Below are positions 54,000-64,000 of a DNA stretch of 64,000 nucleotides, one piece after another. Where the stretch lies: NCBI RefSeq assembly GCF_036417845.1, contig NC_089981.1:575501-639500 (forward strand). The letters run 5' to 3'. A model generated the notes under the pieces. The model ran no database searches, was not told where the DNA came from, and saw only the letters and a list, made by a program, of their open reading frames with translations. Every line of letters starts with the position of its first letter. Within the stretch, counting starts at the first letter, position 1. The position numbers were made by a program, and so were the translations under genes. The DNA is from Apteryx mantelli. Taxonomy: Eukaryota; Chordata; Aves; Apterygiformes; Apterygidae.

Positions 54000-56900
54000 G
54001 GGAAACAGGCCTTTTTAGGATGAGATTCACCCCGCATAAAGGCTCTGGATGCTCAGGAGTATCGGGGGGAAATGTATGGTGAAATGCTGTCTCTCCCTTT
54101 GCTTAGGGCAGTCCATGTCCAGTGTTTGCCCTGGCCTGCCCTGCCCTCTGATCAAATCCTTATGTGAAATTTGAGAGGAGGCCTATCGCCACCAGCCAAA
54201 AACTGAGGCCTCTTCTGTAAACAGCAGGGTTAGCTAACCTGCCCCTGCATGTTGGTGTCCACACTATTCCCCAGGCGAGAGTTCAGATGAGCTTTACGGT
54301 ATGTGGAGTCATCAGCTGAGGGATGAGACTTTGGCAGCGTGGAGGAGAAGGTTTCTCTTGCAGCAGTGCGTACTGTGGTATGTGGTGCTACGGACATGCT
54401 CGGATGTGTACTGCCCAGGCCTGAGGGGCAGCAGGACTAGCTCTGACCAGTGCCTAGAGTCACAGGGGCTCCAGTTTTGTGGTTTCCAAGTCATCTGTAT
54501 CAGCAGTACCAAACTTTTCCTGCAGGATGGGGTGATGAGCAGTCCTGTCAAACGGCAGGAGACAATCCATGAGCCAGGAAGGCTCATGAATGTTGGTGTT
54601 CACGTGACAAACGTGACAAAGTTCCAGCCCTTATCCTCATATGACCAAGGGAAGAAATGGCATTAAAGCTGTGCAGGGAAGGTCAGGAGGCAGCAGGCTG
54701 CAGGCTGGTGGGATGCTGCTCGTGCCCAGGAAGAAGGGGAGAGGCGGATGCAGGCTGCCTGCCCTCCCCTATGTTGTTCAAGCAGCTGACCTTGCTCTAT
54801 CTTGAATGGTTCATGCTTTCCCAGCTGTGGGATGCAAGGAGTAATGCTTTCCTATCGTGTTCAGCCAGGCTTGTTGTTTGTGCTCCTCCTAACACTGCCC
54901 ACTAGCAAGTAGTAATCCTTTGCTCTGTCTAGTGCTTGTCATCTTTACTGGCCTTCAGAGGCCAGTCCTGCTAGATACTGGCTTTTCCAGGGCTGGTCAC
55001 AGTGATTCAGGACTTGTACGGATGTGCTGGGGTGGGAATCCCAGTGTGGGCAGCTGGAGGTACCAAAGCATGGGAGGAGCCACAAGCACTGGGGTGAGAA
55101 TCTAGGTAGTTGTGCCACACGCACACTCTTGAAATTTGACACTGGCAATTACTTACCCTGTCAAGCAGCGCTTCTTCACGTTGCCTGAAAGGACTAAGAA
55201 CTTGTCTGCTGGAAAGCCCAAAGTGAGACCGTCTGGCCAAATGTTGCTCATCTCGAGCCATAACCTCATCTGCTGGACACACCTCAATTTCCTAGTCTAG
55301 ACAGGACCTGTGTGAGTAGGGTAATTAATCTCTCCTGCCCTCCTTTGCCTCAAACTGGAGACACTACAAATGAGTCTTTCCAAATAACCCAGGTGTGATA
55401 ATTGATCTCTAAATAATTTAGGGCTCTGGTCAGATTTGATTTGGGCAGCTGTAGGGGCTGGGAAGAGCGAGGTTTGCTCTTTAGTGGAAGCTAGCAGCTC
55501 CCAAAGGTTATTCTTGGAAAGCTTTATAAACCCCTGTGAGCATGTGGATCCTGAAAGATGTGGCACCATTCTGGTCCCAAAGAGAATACATCCCCCAAAG
55601 TGGACTGGATGATGTTTCTCAACAGCAGGGAGGAATGCAGGAGGTAAATATCTTTGCTGATTTCTTACTGTCCCAAGCCTGGCTGTCCTTTAGTGTGGCC
55701 TGGAAGCTACAGTGCTGACTGAGCTATCAACCAGACAGCACAGGAGCGCTTGCAGTTACTTGTGAGTTTTTAAACAAAATTTCATGTTTCATCAATGTCT
55801 CTTCTTAATGAGCAGGCATAGGTTTTTATGGGGTTATCCCAGCTGGAGGTGGCGCTAACAAGTTAGGAGATCAGTCCCCCTTGCCCCTACTGCCCCTTTA
55901 TTGTTGGATAATTATGGCAAGAGCCACCCAGGCAGGGGTTGCAGTTCACCAGGTGGTTCTCTCGGAGAAACGGGGGCAGTGGCGGGGTGCTCAGAAGGTG
56001 GAGAAATGAGTTGGTGTGCCAACGCTATCCTCTGTGAAAATGTATGAGGGGAAGCAATTGCCTACCTTCAGGGTGAGCTGTCTAGTGCTGTTGGTGACAG
56101 AAGGGTTTTGCTGATTCCAGAGAAGGAAATGACAGGTGAGCTCTAAACAGGTAGCCTGAACTCTGGAAAGCCCATTTTGCTGCCAGGGTTGCCTCCTTAG
56201 TTCACAGGCTTTCTTACACAATGCCTGATCTGGTTTTATCTGGGTTGAAGAAGTTAAAACCTGAGGTGAGCCTGGGATGACCAGACCTGGTCATCTCTGG
56301 GCAAGTGGAAGAGGTAAAGGGTAGGGAGGAACATGGCATATCACGCTGATATGGCAGTTGCTGAGCTTCATTGCCTGGCTGTGACAGTGGACAGCGCACC
56401 TGCACTGTGGCCCTGTGCCAGGAGCTAGTAGGGGGCAGCTGCTGCACCAAAATATGTACCTGTGTGCTCAGAGAACAAGAGTCATCACAGCTGAGCAGAA
56501 CTACCTCATTGGATATCCTGCCTGTTTGTGGTCCTGGTTGGGAGGGAGTTGAGAACAGAGAGGGATCTTGTCTGGTGGCCTTGGGAAAAGCAAAAGAGCA
56601 GAGTGGAAGAGCAAAGCCTGTGGTTGAATGACAGGGCCTGTAATTAGGTATCAAAGACACTAGCTGTCAAAAGTACTGGGAGACAAGAAGGGTGGGGAGC
56701 ACCTTTCTCAGAATTGGAAATGTTGTTTCTAGTCAGCTTGGAGAACGTGGTATCTTGTTGGGATCTTGTTTAGGTTGGGTATTCTTGGGGTGGGGGGGAA
56801 CAGACAGAAATGTGTGCAGTGAGTGATCTGCTGGAAGGGAAGGGGGAAGAGTGGATAAGCACGTGTCCCCATTTGGGAAATGGAACATGACTGTTTAGCT

Positions 56901-58161
56901 GAAGCTAAGAAAATATCTGCAATTGCACTTGTACAAATGCATCATCAAAAAGCTTGTCAGTAAAAAATCAAACCAGTATCATGATTAACTGATGCCTCAG
57001 TCTAGCTGAAGTACAAGCTGAACCCTACTCTCTGAGTATTCATGCTAATCCAGGCTTGATTCCTTTTCTGGAGGGCTCAGGGCAGGGTGTTAGCCTCTTG
57101 GGTGCCATAGGGCACTTTGGTATGCTCTTCTTTCCTGTTCCTCAGTCATCTCAACTCCTTGTGCGGGTGCTGTCCAGCTTCAGGTAGCTTCAGACCTTCC
57201 CTGGGAGGGACACTAATGACACCTGATTCTGAGGGCCAAGGAGAAGGAGCATGTTCTTCCTGCTCTCACTAACTCGGCTACCCCTCAGGTCCCTTCAGCG
57301 TTGACAAGCAGCAGCTCTAGGAGCAAATGCTCTGCCCTCTCCCTGTTGCATCTCAGGCAGTAAGGAAGTGCTCTTTGCCATGCGACCCAGACCCACCTGG
57401 AGGTAGCCTACATGCAAACAGTTGGACCACAGTGGCTAACTTTCACTTGGAGAACACATGGACTCTCCCATCACTGTCCCTGCTAGCCTGATGGGGAAAC
57501 AACAGGCTCCAGGATGCCATAATGAGAATGAGCTTGAATGGCTGTGGATTACTGATGCTAAAGGAGTTCTGCTTATACAGTCTGCAGCTTAATTTGGAGA
57601 GACCTGAAGGGGTAGGATGAACTCATAAGTTTTGTGTGTGACAGCTCTCTCTCTTCACCTCTTCTCCCTGTGAACCAGGTGACAAAGATGAATAACTCTC
57701 TACAGGAGTTGCTTGTTGCCTTGTGTCTGCGCTTGAGGTGGTTCGGATAAAACTGGGGGCAAAATGTAGCCTCTGAATCGGCCATGGGGAAGAGATGGGT
57801 CCATTTGACTGGATTTCTCTCTCCTCTGGCTTTGCAGGGCCTTGTTTGTGCATCTGCGTTGCTGTAGAAACAACAGTGGTGGTAAACAGTATGAACTGGC
57901 TGTCCGGGGACTCTGAATCCCTGTGGAAATTCCAGGAACTTAAAGAAATTGAAGGAGGCTTTGGGCTGGGATCTGCCCTGGAGTTGTGGGGTAGTACGAA
58001 AAGACGGGTGGATTTACTCTCATGCAGCAGCAGTTTAAAGGAAAGGTGTGCTCTCTATAGTGCTTCCACACAGGTTGGGTGCCAGGAAGGATGCAAATCT
58101 GAGTTGCATCCTTGCTGCCAAAAGAGCTGAGGTGTGGTTTACAGCACTGTATGTGACGTAC

Positions 58162-58191
58162 TTGTGTGTGTGTGTGTGTGTGTGTGTGTGA
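58162..58191. repeat. (TG)n microsatellite
   Basis: A TG run of about 28 bases in the KDM2A intron. Confidence 0.95.
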
Positions 58192-61100
58192 GCGAGCAAG
58201 CTGTTGAGGGGAGGAGGGTGGAAAGGCACGGGCTGTTTTTTATTCCTGTTAACTAGAACAGGTCATATCCACAGTGAGGTGATGGGTAGAGTGGTGACCT
58301 CTCCTCCCTGTAGCACAGTAAACACGAACTGTGTTTTGTCTTTCCCTGGATCTTGCATGTGTTAGCTATCACACTGTACACAAAAGACTATTAAAAAAGC
58401 CCCCCACACACGCACCTTTTTTGGCAAGGAAGAGGCTCAGCGCGGGGTGCGCTTGTCGTCTGTGGTTTGTTAGTACCAGTCCTCAGGGTTGGGAACTGAC
58501 TGCAGAATCACGTTGTCGTGTCTTAGCCAGTCCTGGGAGAGTTTGGAAGAGGAGGAGTTGCTTGATAAAAGGCACCAGGAGAAGGATCAGGAAGTTGCTT
58601 GGCAGGAATTGTTATCTAGAGAAGCAGATCCCAGCTGGTGAGGCACGTTCTTGCTACAAGTGAGATGTGGAGAGGGGATGATCCTTTTTGATGTTGCATC
58701 TTACCTTGCCTTAACTTTCAGTGCGATGGTGCTGAGAGGGTAGAGGCAGTGCTGCAGGACTTGGGGAGAGAAAGAGAAGCTGACGGGGGAGGAAGGAGCA
58801 GAAAGAGGAGGAGCAGAGAAGCCTGCCAAAAAAAAGGCTGGCCTGCACTGTTCCAGTCCTGTGGTGCCCTGCCTCCCTCTTGCTCTCCTATGTTCCCCTG
58901 GCTCCCAGGAACTATGGTCTTGGGAGCAAACTGCAGCAGCTGGAAGTGGAAATCAGAGGGCTGGCAACAAATGCTCCTTTAGGGTTAGACTGCCAAAGAG
59001 TCTCTAACGCGCTGCTAACACGTAAACGTTTCTATGTGTCGCTGAACTCCTAAGCTCCCTTGCCCTGTTTGGAGTAAGGAAGGGGCAGGTGCTGGGCATC
59101 TTGTGAAGCAAAGGGGGAGGGAGCGTGTGCAGTGTTGGTACCACTTTGCAGAGTACAGGGGGAATCTCCTTCCCAGAAGAAGGTTTCACAAACTGACCGT
59201 GTACTTCCCAATGACCCTGCACTGTTTTCCTTCTTCTTCATAAGCATCGTAGGCCCTTTAGCCTCCAGTTCAGACAGCCCTTTACTAGCCTCTTTAAAAG
59301 ACAGAGTCAGCTGAGCGGGAATGCAGTGCAAACCTGAACACTTCCTGTGCTTTTGCTGTCCGAGTACTCCCATGGTCCGGTCTTGTTTGGTTTGTGTGAT
59401 GGGACAGAATTGCAGCAGCACAAGGCTGTGGATTTCAACAGAGCTGGACTGGGACAGTAGGAAGTTCAGAGGATCAGTTCTTCCTCACTGAAAAACCTGA
59501 GCTAGTCATCTAAACTCTCACCATGTTGTGGAGAGAGAGGTGCTTTGCCTGTCCGAGCAAGGTGTAAAGCTCTGCGGAGCTGATCTACAGTTAGATCAGC
59601 TGCACCCCTGTCCCTGAATGCAGGCGGCTGTTTCCCTCCTTTGCGCTGGCTCTGCTCTCTCTACCCAGTGATTCATTTAGGCTCACCAGCCTGGAAGAAA
59701 ACTGTCCGTTCTCTTTCACCAGACTAATTCTTGCCAGGGGTAACAAGCTAAAGTGACTCACCAGCGTGTGCCAGAACTAGAGCAAGGAAAGGAGAGGTGA
59801 GGTCTTACAGCTGCAGATGGTCCTAGGGAAGATGAGGGCAGAGGAGAAGTGCCCCTTTTGGCTGGGTGAGACTGACTGTTAGATCAGGTCAGCTGCTCTT
59901 TGAGCCATACCTCAAAACTGAGATAAATCCCTCTCTGGAGGTGCTGCGCTCTCTCCACCCTCAGCAGAGGGAGCCTAGAGAACAAACTTGGGCTCTCTGC
60001 TGAAGTCAGTTGTCTAATAGGAAGAGTGGTGATTCTCCCAGCTGGCATAGGACACTGTTCCTCAGATCAAGGAATGGAAATGCTGTTTCCTGCACACGTA
60101 GCGTAGTCCAACTCTGAACCACAATGCACTGACGGATGCAGGTGTCTAGTCAGACTTTCTGAGAACCTGTGTGCAAAATGTTTCCTGTGGGAGGAGAGAA
60201 GTATAGGATTTTGCATTTTAAAGTCCTACTGTGACCGAAGGAACATCCAGCCTGAATCTGGAGGAAATTGGAGAAGTGAATGTAACTTTTAAGCCTCCCT
60301 TTTTGGAGAAGTTTGGTCTCCTTTGTTCAGTTTTTAGGATGCTCTGTTGCTTTACGCAAAGCAAAAAGGGGTAGCAGAGTTGATAATGCTCATCTGCCTG
60401 ACTGTGTAGTGCGTGTGCTGGGGAAACCCTGGCAGGGGAAGGGCTTTACACAGCAGCTTGCATCTCCCACCCCTTCCAAACCAGAAAAAAATACACAGAA
60501 GTTAAATGGATTTGCTCAATTTAGTTGAGAAATATGAGGCTGAACATCAAAGAGTGGCTTTTAACACAAACTATGAGGATTGGTTTTTCAGTCCCATACT
60601 TTGCATTGTGGAAGACTTGATGGTCCTTCTTGAGCTTCCTCAAGCTGTTAAAGAATCCAGGCAGGGTTTGTCCAGACACCAAGGTGCAACTGCTGGTGGT
60701 GGGGATTGGCAGAGGGTTGGTAGTGCCCAAAAATCTAGTTGGGAAAGTGGCTGCATGTGAAATACGTTGCAGGTGACTGGAGTAAGAAGTCATATCCCTT
60801 TCTAGGAGCAGTATTTCCTATTGGAACTGTTGCCAGAGTTGCCCATCTGTGATCTGATCTAATAAATTCACTCCGTCTCATGGTTTAACTGCTGTGGTTG
60901 GTCAGTGTATGGTTTAGCAGCAGCTGCTGGCGTTCTCCTTGGCCTGCTGGTGCTGCCTCCCCACCTGCCTCTCAGCCTTGCTCGAATTCCCCAGTTACTC
61001 CTTGCGTACATCCAATTTTATAACCCAAAAGTGCAAAGCAAACTGCTCTCCCTGCTCGTTCTGAAAGCCTGCCAACCCTGCTCATGATAGGAATCCCTCC

Positions 61101-63803
61101 TGGAGCTGCAAACCCTGGAAGGGCTCCAGGTTCTGCCTGGATTCCTGTTCACTCCTGAGCCTGGTGTTTTGAACTTGTCTCTGTCCAGGGAACGTGCAGC
61201 CTGGGATATGCCAGTTCTGTTCTTCAGGTCTTGAGAAATATCAGGGGGTGATCAGGGGCGTTAAATGCGGGTCAAACCTGCTGGGTTAGTTCTTGGGATC
61301 CTCTTGTGAAACCAGGCAGCAAAAGAGTTAGTTTCATGTGGCTGTCTTGTCCGGATAGTCATCTTTGGTCGCGAGGGCATGCAGTGCTGCTAAAATTAGA
61401 CACCTGCTAGCTTTTACCAGCATTGGGCCGGCCTCCAGGCTTACAGTGAGACAGATATGGTCATCGACAGGTTGTCCTGGGTCACTTGCTTAGGAGGTCG
61501 TGGCGTGTTCTTCAGATCTTACTGCAGTGCTTCTTTCTAGCTGAGAGAGGGGGGAGCCCTGCACCACTTTATTAATTCCCTCTGGGCTCTGGGGCATTGG
61601 CAGTTACTCATCAAAGCTGATGACCCTGCAGAACCAGGATGTTGACCAAATGACATGGGCCCATCCATACAGAGCCCTTTGCACCTCTTCTTGAGGGTGA
61701 TGGGAGGTATTGGATCACTGAAGTGATTCAAGGTGGAAAAGTGCAGAGGACTGAAGCATGCAGCCTCTCTGCTACCACAGAGAAACACAAGGAATGTGCT
61801 GGTCATGGAGCAGAGCTTGGAGCCTAGACCGGGAACTGAGGTTGGAGGCGTAGGGTTGGAGGAGCACAATGTAGAAAGAAAAAGCTCTTGCACTTAAGAT
61901 AAGCAATGACCAGGCAGACTGCTGGCTGTATGTCATATAATCTTTGTGCCTCTGTTCTCCATGCTGTATCTGAAAATACTTGCAAGGGAGTGTCTTCCCC
62001 GCATAACTAGCTGACATTGGCATCTGCACTGCCCTGAGCCTGTCTGGCAGTGGCCTTGCTGTTTCTGAACTCATCCACACTTCTGCCTTGTTCCTTCCCA
62101 GAGAAACAGGATCCTTTCCCACTGATGTAACAGAGCTCACGTGGCCTTTTGGGGGTGACTGTTAATTGCTGGTGGCTCTCAGCGCAGAGTACCTCAGAGT
62201 CTGAATTCTGGACACTGCCTTTCACCACAGGTTTTCACTGAAGCTTGAAGTACCTGTAAACATATTTGTGTGGATCTTGGAGGTTTGGACTTAAATCGAG
62301 ACAAGAACCAAAGTTGTACTTGCTATAAAAGCATTTGAGAAGAAGGTGAATGCATAGACTGGGGAGAGTTGGGCTTGTTAGTGTATTATCCAATTGGATG
62401 CATTTCAGCAGAGCAGACCCACAAGGGAGGGATGTCTAGGAGGCACCCAGCTGTGAATGCATGAGATTAGCTGGTAAAACACTGCTCTGCACAAACATGG
62501 GGAGCCAGGTAGTAGGTATAATACTTGCAGTGAGAGGAGTTTGGAAGGAGGGAATTCAGAAACAGGAGTGAAATACCTACATTCTTCATCTTGACATCTT
62601 TCCTCCAAAGGAAAAGGGGAGACTTGTTGGAGGCTTGAAACCAGGCAAGCTGCTCTGGAAACACAACGAGCAAAGGGAAAGAGGCACAGGATGAGGGAAG
62701 GTGAGGGGCGGTCTGGTCTCCTGAGATGGAAGGAGCTGTGGTATGGCAGGCTGAGGCCTCCTTGGGACTGGCACATGGAGACGTTGGGAAGTCAGGGTGG
62801 GAATGGCAGCAGACAGGACAGGAAGTGACTAAAACCTTGTGGTGTTTGTTGGTTTCACTCCTAAAATGTGAAGTTGTTTCAGCAAAAGGACAGTTTGTTC
62901 TGTTTTCAAAGGTGACCTTGTACTCATTCGTCTCAAAAAAACACCCCAGGAGAATAGTCTTCTGGTTCTCTTCAGCCAATTGTTAGTTCCGTTGCCCATC
63001 AGGCGTAGCTCTATTCCTGGAGGCAGCTGTTGCTGATGGAGGTAGGTGTCCGAGGAAGTGTTTTAAAAAGTACTGCTGTGGAGATGGCATGAGGTACTTC
63101 CCCTTGGCATCCCTAGGAGAAGCAGATGGTAGGTGAAAGGATCAGAATGGAAGGGATAGCGGCAGAGTTGTCTGCCGGGTTGATGTTCATGCTTTCTATT
63201 TCCTACATTAATTGAATGGTACCCAAGCGGGCCAGAAACAACGGTGAAGGGCAGCTCAGATGAGACTTGCTGGCTCTGGTGTTGGGAGGATGAAAAAACT
63301 ACCTTTACTTCAACCCTCCCTGGTACAGTGAGAACAGTTTTGGGCTGCTTGTCAGCTCTTCCTTAGTTGATCTTTCACCAGGATGAAAAATGCCTGGATT
63401 CTAACGCAGATCACAAAGCTGAAAAGCACTGTTTACATATATATCCCTGATTAATGCCGACCACTGATTAGGTTATCCTACAGTGATATGTAACGTGTGC
63501 CTGACCGGTAGACTCTTACTCCTTTCTTGGTGGGGCTGAGCTTTGTCTGTACCATCGGGGTTTCTTGTGGGTGGCAGTTTTGGAGGTCTTTGATCTCCTT
63601 CCTTTCCCTTTGGTTTGACATGAGGTATGTTGGGATAAGCTGAGAAGTCGCTGCTGTGGAAGCTTGGGAAGTTCAGAAAGGTTGGTCTTCTGTGAAAGGG
63701 GAAGGGGAAGGACAGTGGAATTTGGTTTCAGCGATTAGGAGTGCTCTAGCAATTTTGGAAGTCGTGTATCCCTGGCTGAATTGACAACTGACACTGAAGA
63801 AGG

Positions 63804-63818
63804 TGGGGGGGGGGGGGG
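63804..63818. repeat. Poly(G) tract
   Basis: About 15 consecutive G, a length-unstable tract near the window end. Confidence 0.85.
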
Positions 63819-64000
63819 CACAGTAGCGCAGCCACCTCCAGGAAGGAGTAGTCTTAGCTTAAGAGCCCAGGGCTGTAACGTGCTGGTGTACTCTGGCAAG
63901 GCCTGCCTGGATGGGGTTGCACTAGGAAGCAGAAAAAAGGCTTAGGAGGGCTGTAGCAAGCTGCTGGGGAGGGTACTTGGTCCGGATCCAGCCTCTGTTG

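Larger units (their letters stand above)
48767..64000 (+). other. KDM2A: KDM2A intron 2, continuing past window end
   Basis: About 15 kb after the first coding exon without any recognisable continuation. I looked for the following conserved segment (RGTMRRRYEDDG and neighbours) and did not find it. I see no other gene, tRNA or named transposon. Open frames up to about 170 codons on both strands lack domains. The intron is rich in G/T and carries several mononucleotide tracts. Confidence 0.65.

Noticed and set aside
1-64000. CRISPR arrays, tRNA or rRNA genes, bacterial-type operons
   Set aside because: None seen. Repeats present are microsatellites, minisatellites, CR1 pieces and gene duplications, as expected for a vertebrate nuclear genome.

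Overview
The window looks like nuclear DNA from a bird. Two copies of the 3' end of an avian-type CR1 LINE are recognisable (about 6.23-7.02 kb, and inside a RHOD intron at 44.23-44.43 kb). The gene order RHOD-KDM2A matches the segment known in human at 11q13, and the genes have vertebrate intron-exon structure. Species cannot be named from the sequence alone. The left 38 kb is ordinary AT-richer DNA. The right part, from about 39 to 48 kb, is very GC-rich.

Left region (about 1.8-38.3 kb) is a cluster of Mas-related G-protein-coupled receptors (MRGPR family). Four single-exon receptor ORFs are intact: 13111-14106 (-), 17026-17988 (-), 32196-33149 (+) and 37245-38162 (-). Around them lie relics of the same family: a decayed copy at 1.78-2.29 kb (-), a copy at 5.85-7.16 kb (+) broken by a CR1 in TM3 and lacking TM4-TM6, a decayed near full-length copy at 26.59-27.35 kb (-), a truncated 5' copy at 28.69-29.06 kb (+), and two weaker fragments near 5.6 and 9.6 kb. 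The receptors at 32.2 and 37.2 kb are nearly identical over most of their length. They face each other tail to tail in a large inverted duplication whose arms include the splice acceptor upstream of the ATG and the polyadenylation signal. The receptor at 13.1 kb is an intact ORF that has lost both the TM2 Asp and the ERC (DRY-equivalent) motif.

Middle region (38.3-42.7 kb) holds no confident gene. It contains a small candidate exon or conserved element at 40.97-41.06 kb, a promoter-like cluster of sites near 41.5-41.6 kb, and a degenerate VNTR at 42.1-42.4 kb.

Right region holds two genes on the + strand. RHOD (42743-44975, five coding exons, 215 residues predicted) encodes a complete Rho-family GTPase with P-loop, switch and CaaX motifs. 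After a 600-bp purine/pyrimidine-alternating (TATG/TG)n block comes a strong CpG island (46.24-47.62 kb) with GC boxes, NRF1-like sites and a YY1-like site. This is the promoter and first exon of KDM2A, the CpG-island-binding H3K36 demethylase. Its first coding exon (MEPEEERIRYSQRL) lies at 48725-48766. From 48767 to the window end I see only its intron.

There is no operon-like system here. The biology on offer is birth-and-death evolution of a sensory/immune receptor family next to a conserved housekeeping block. I found no clearly novel system. The most interesting items are the palindromic receptor pair with a divergent intracellular loop 2, and the motif-less intact receptor.
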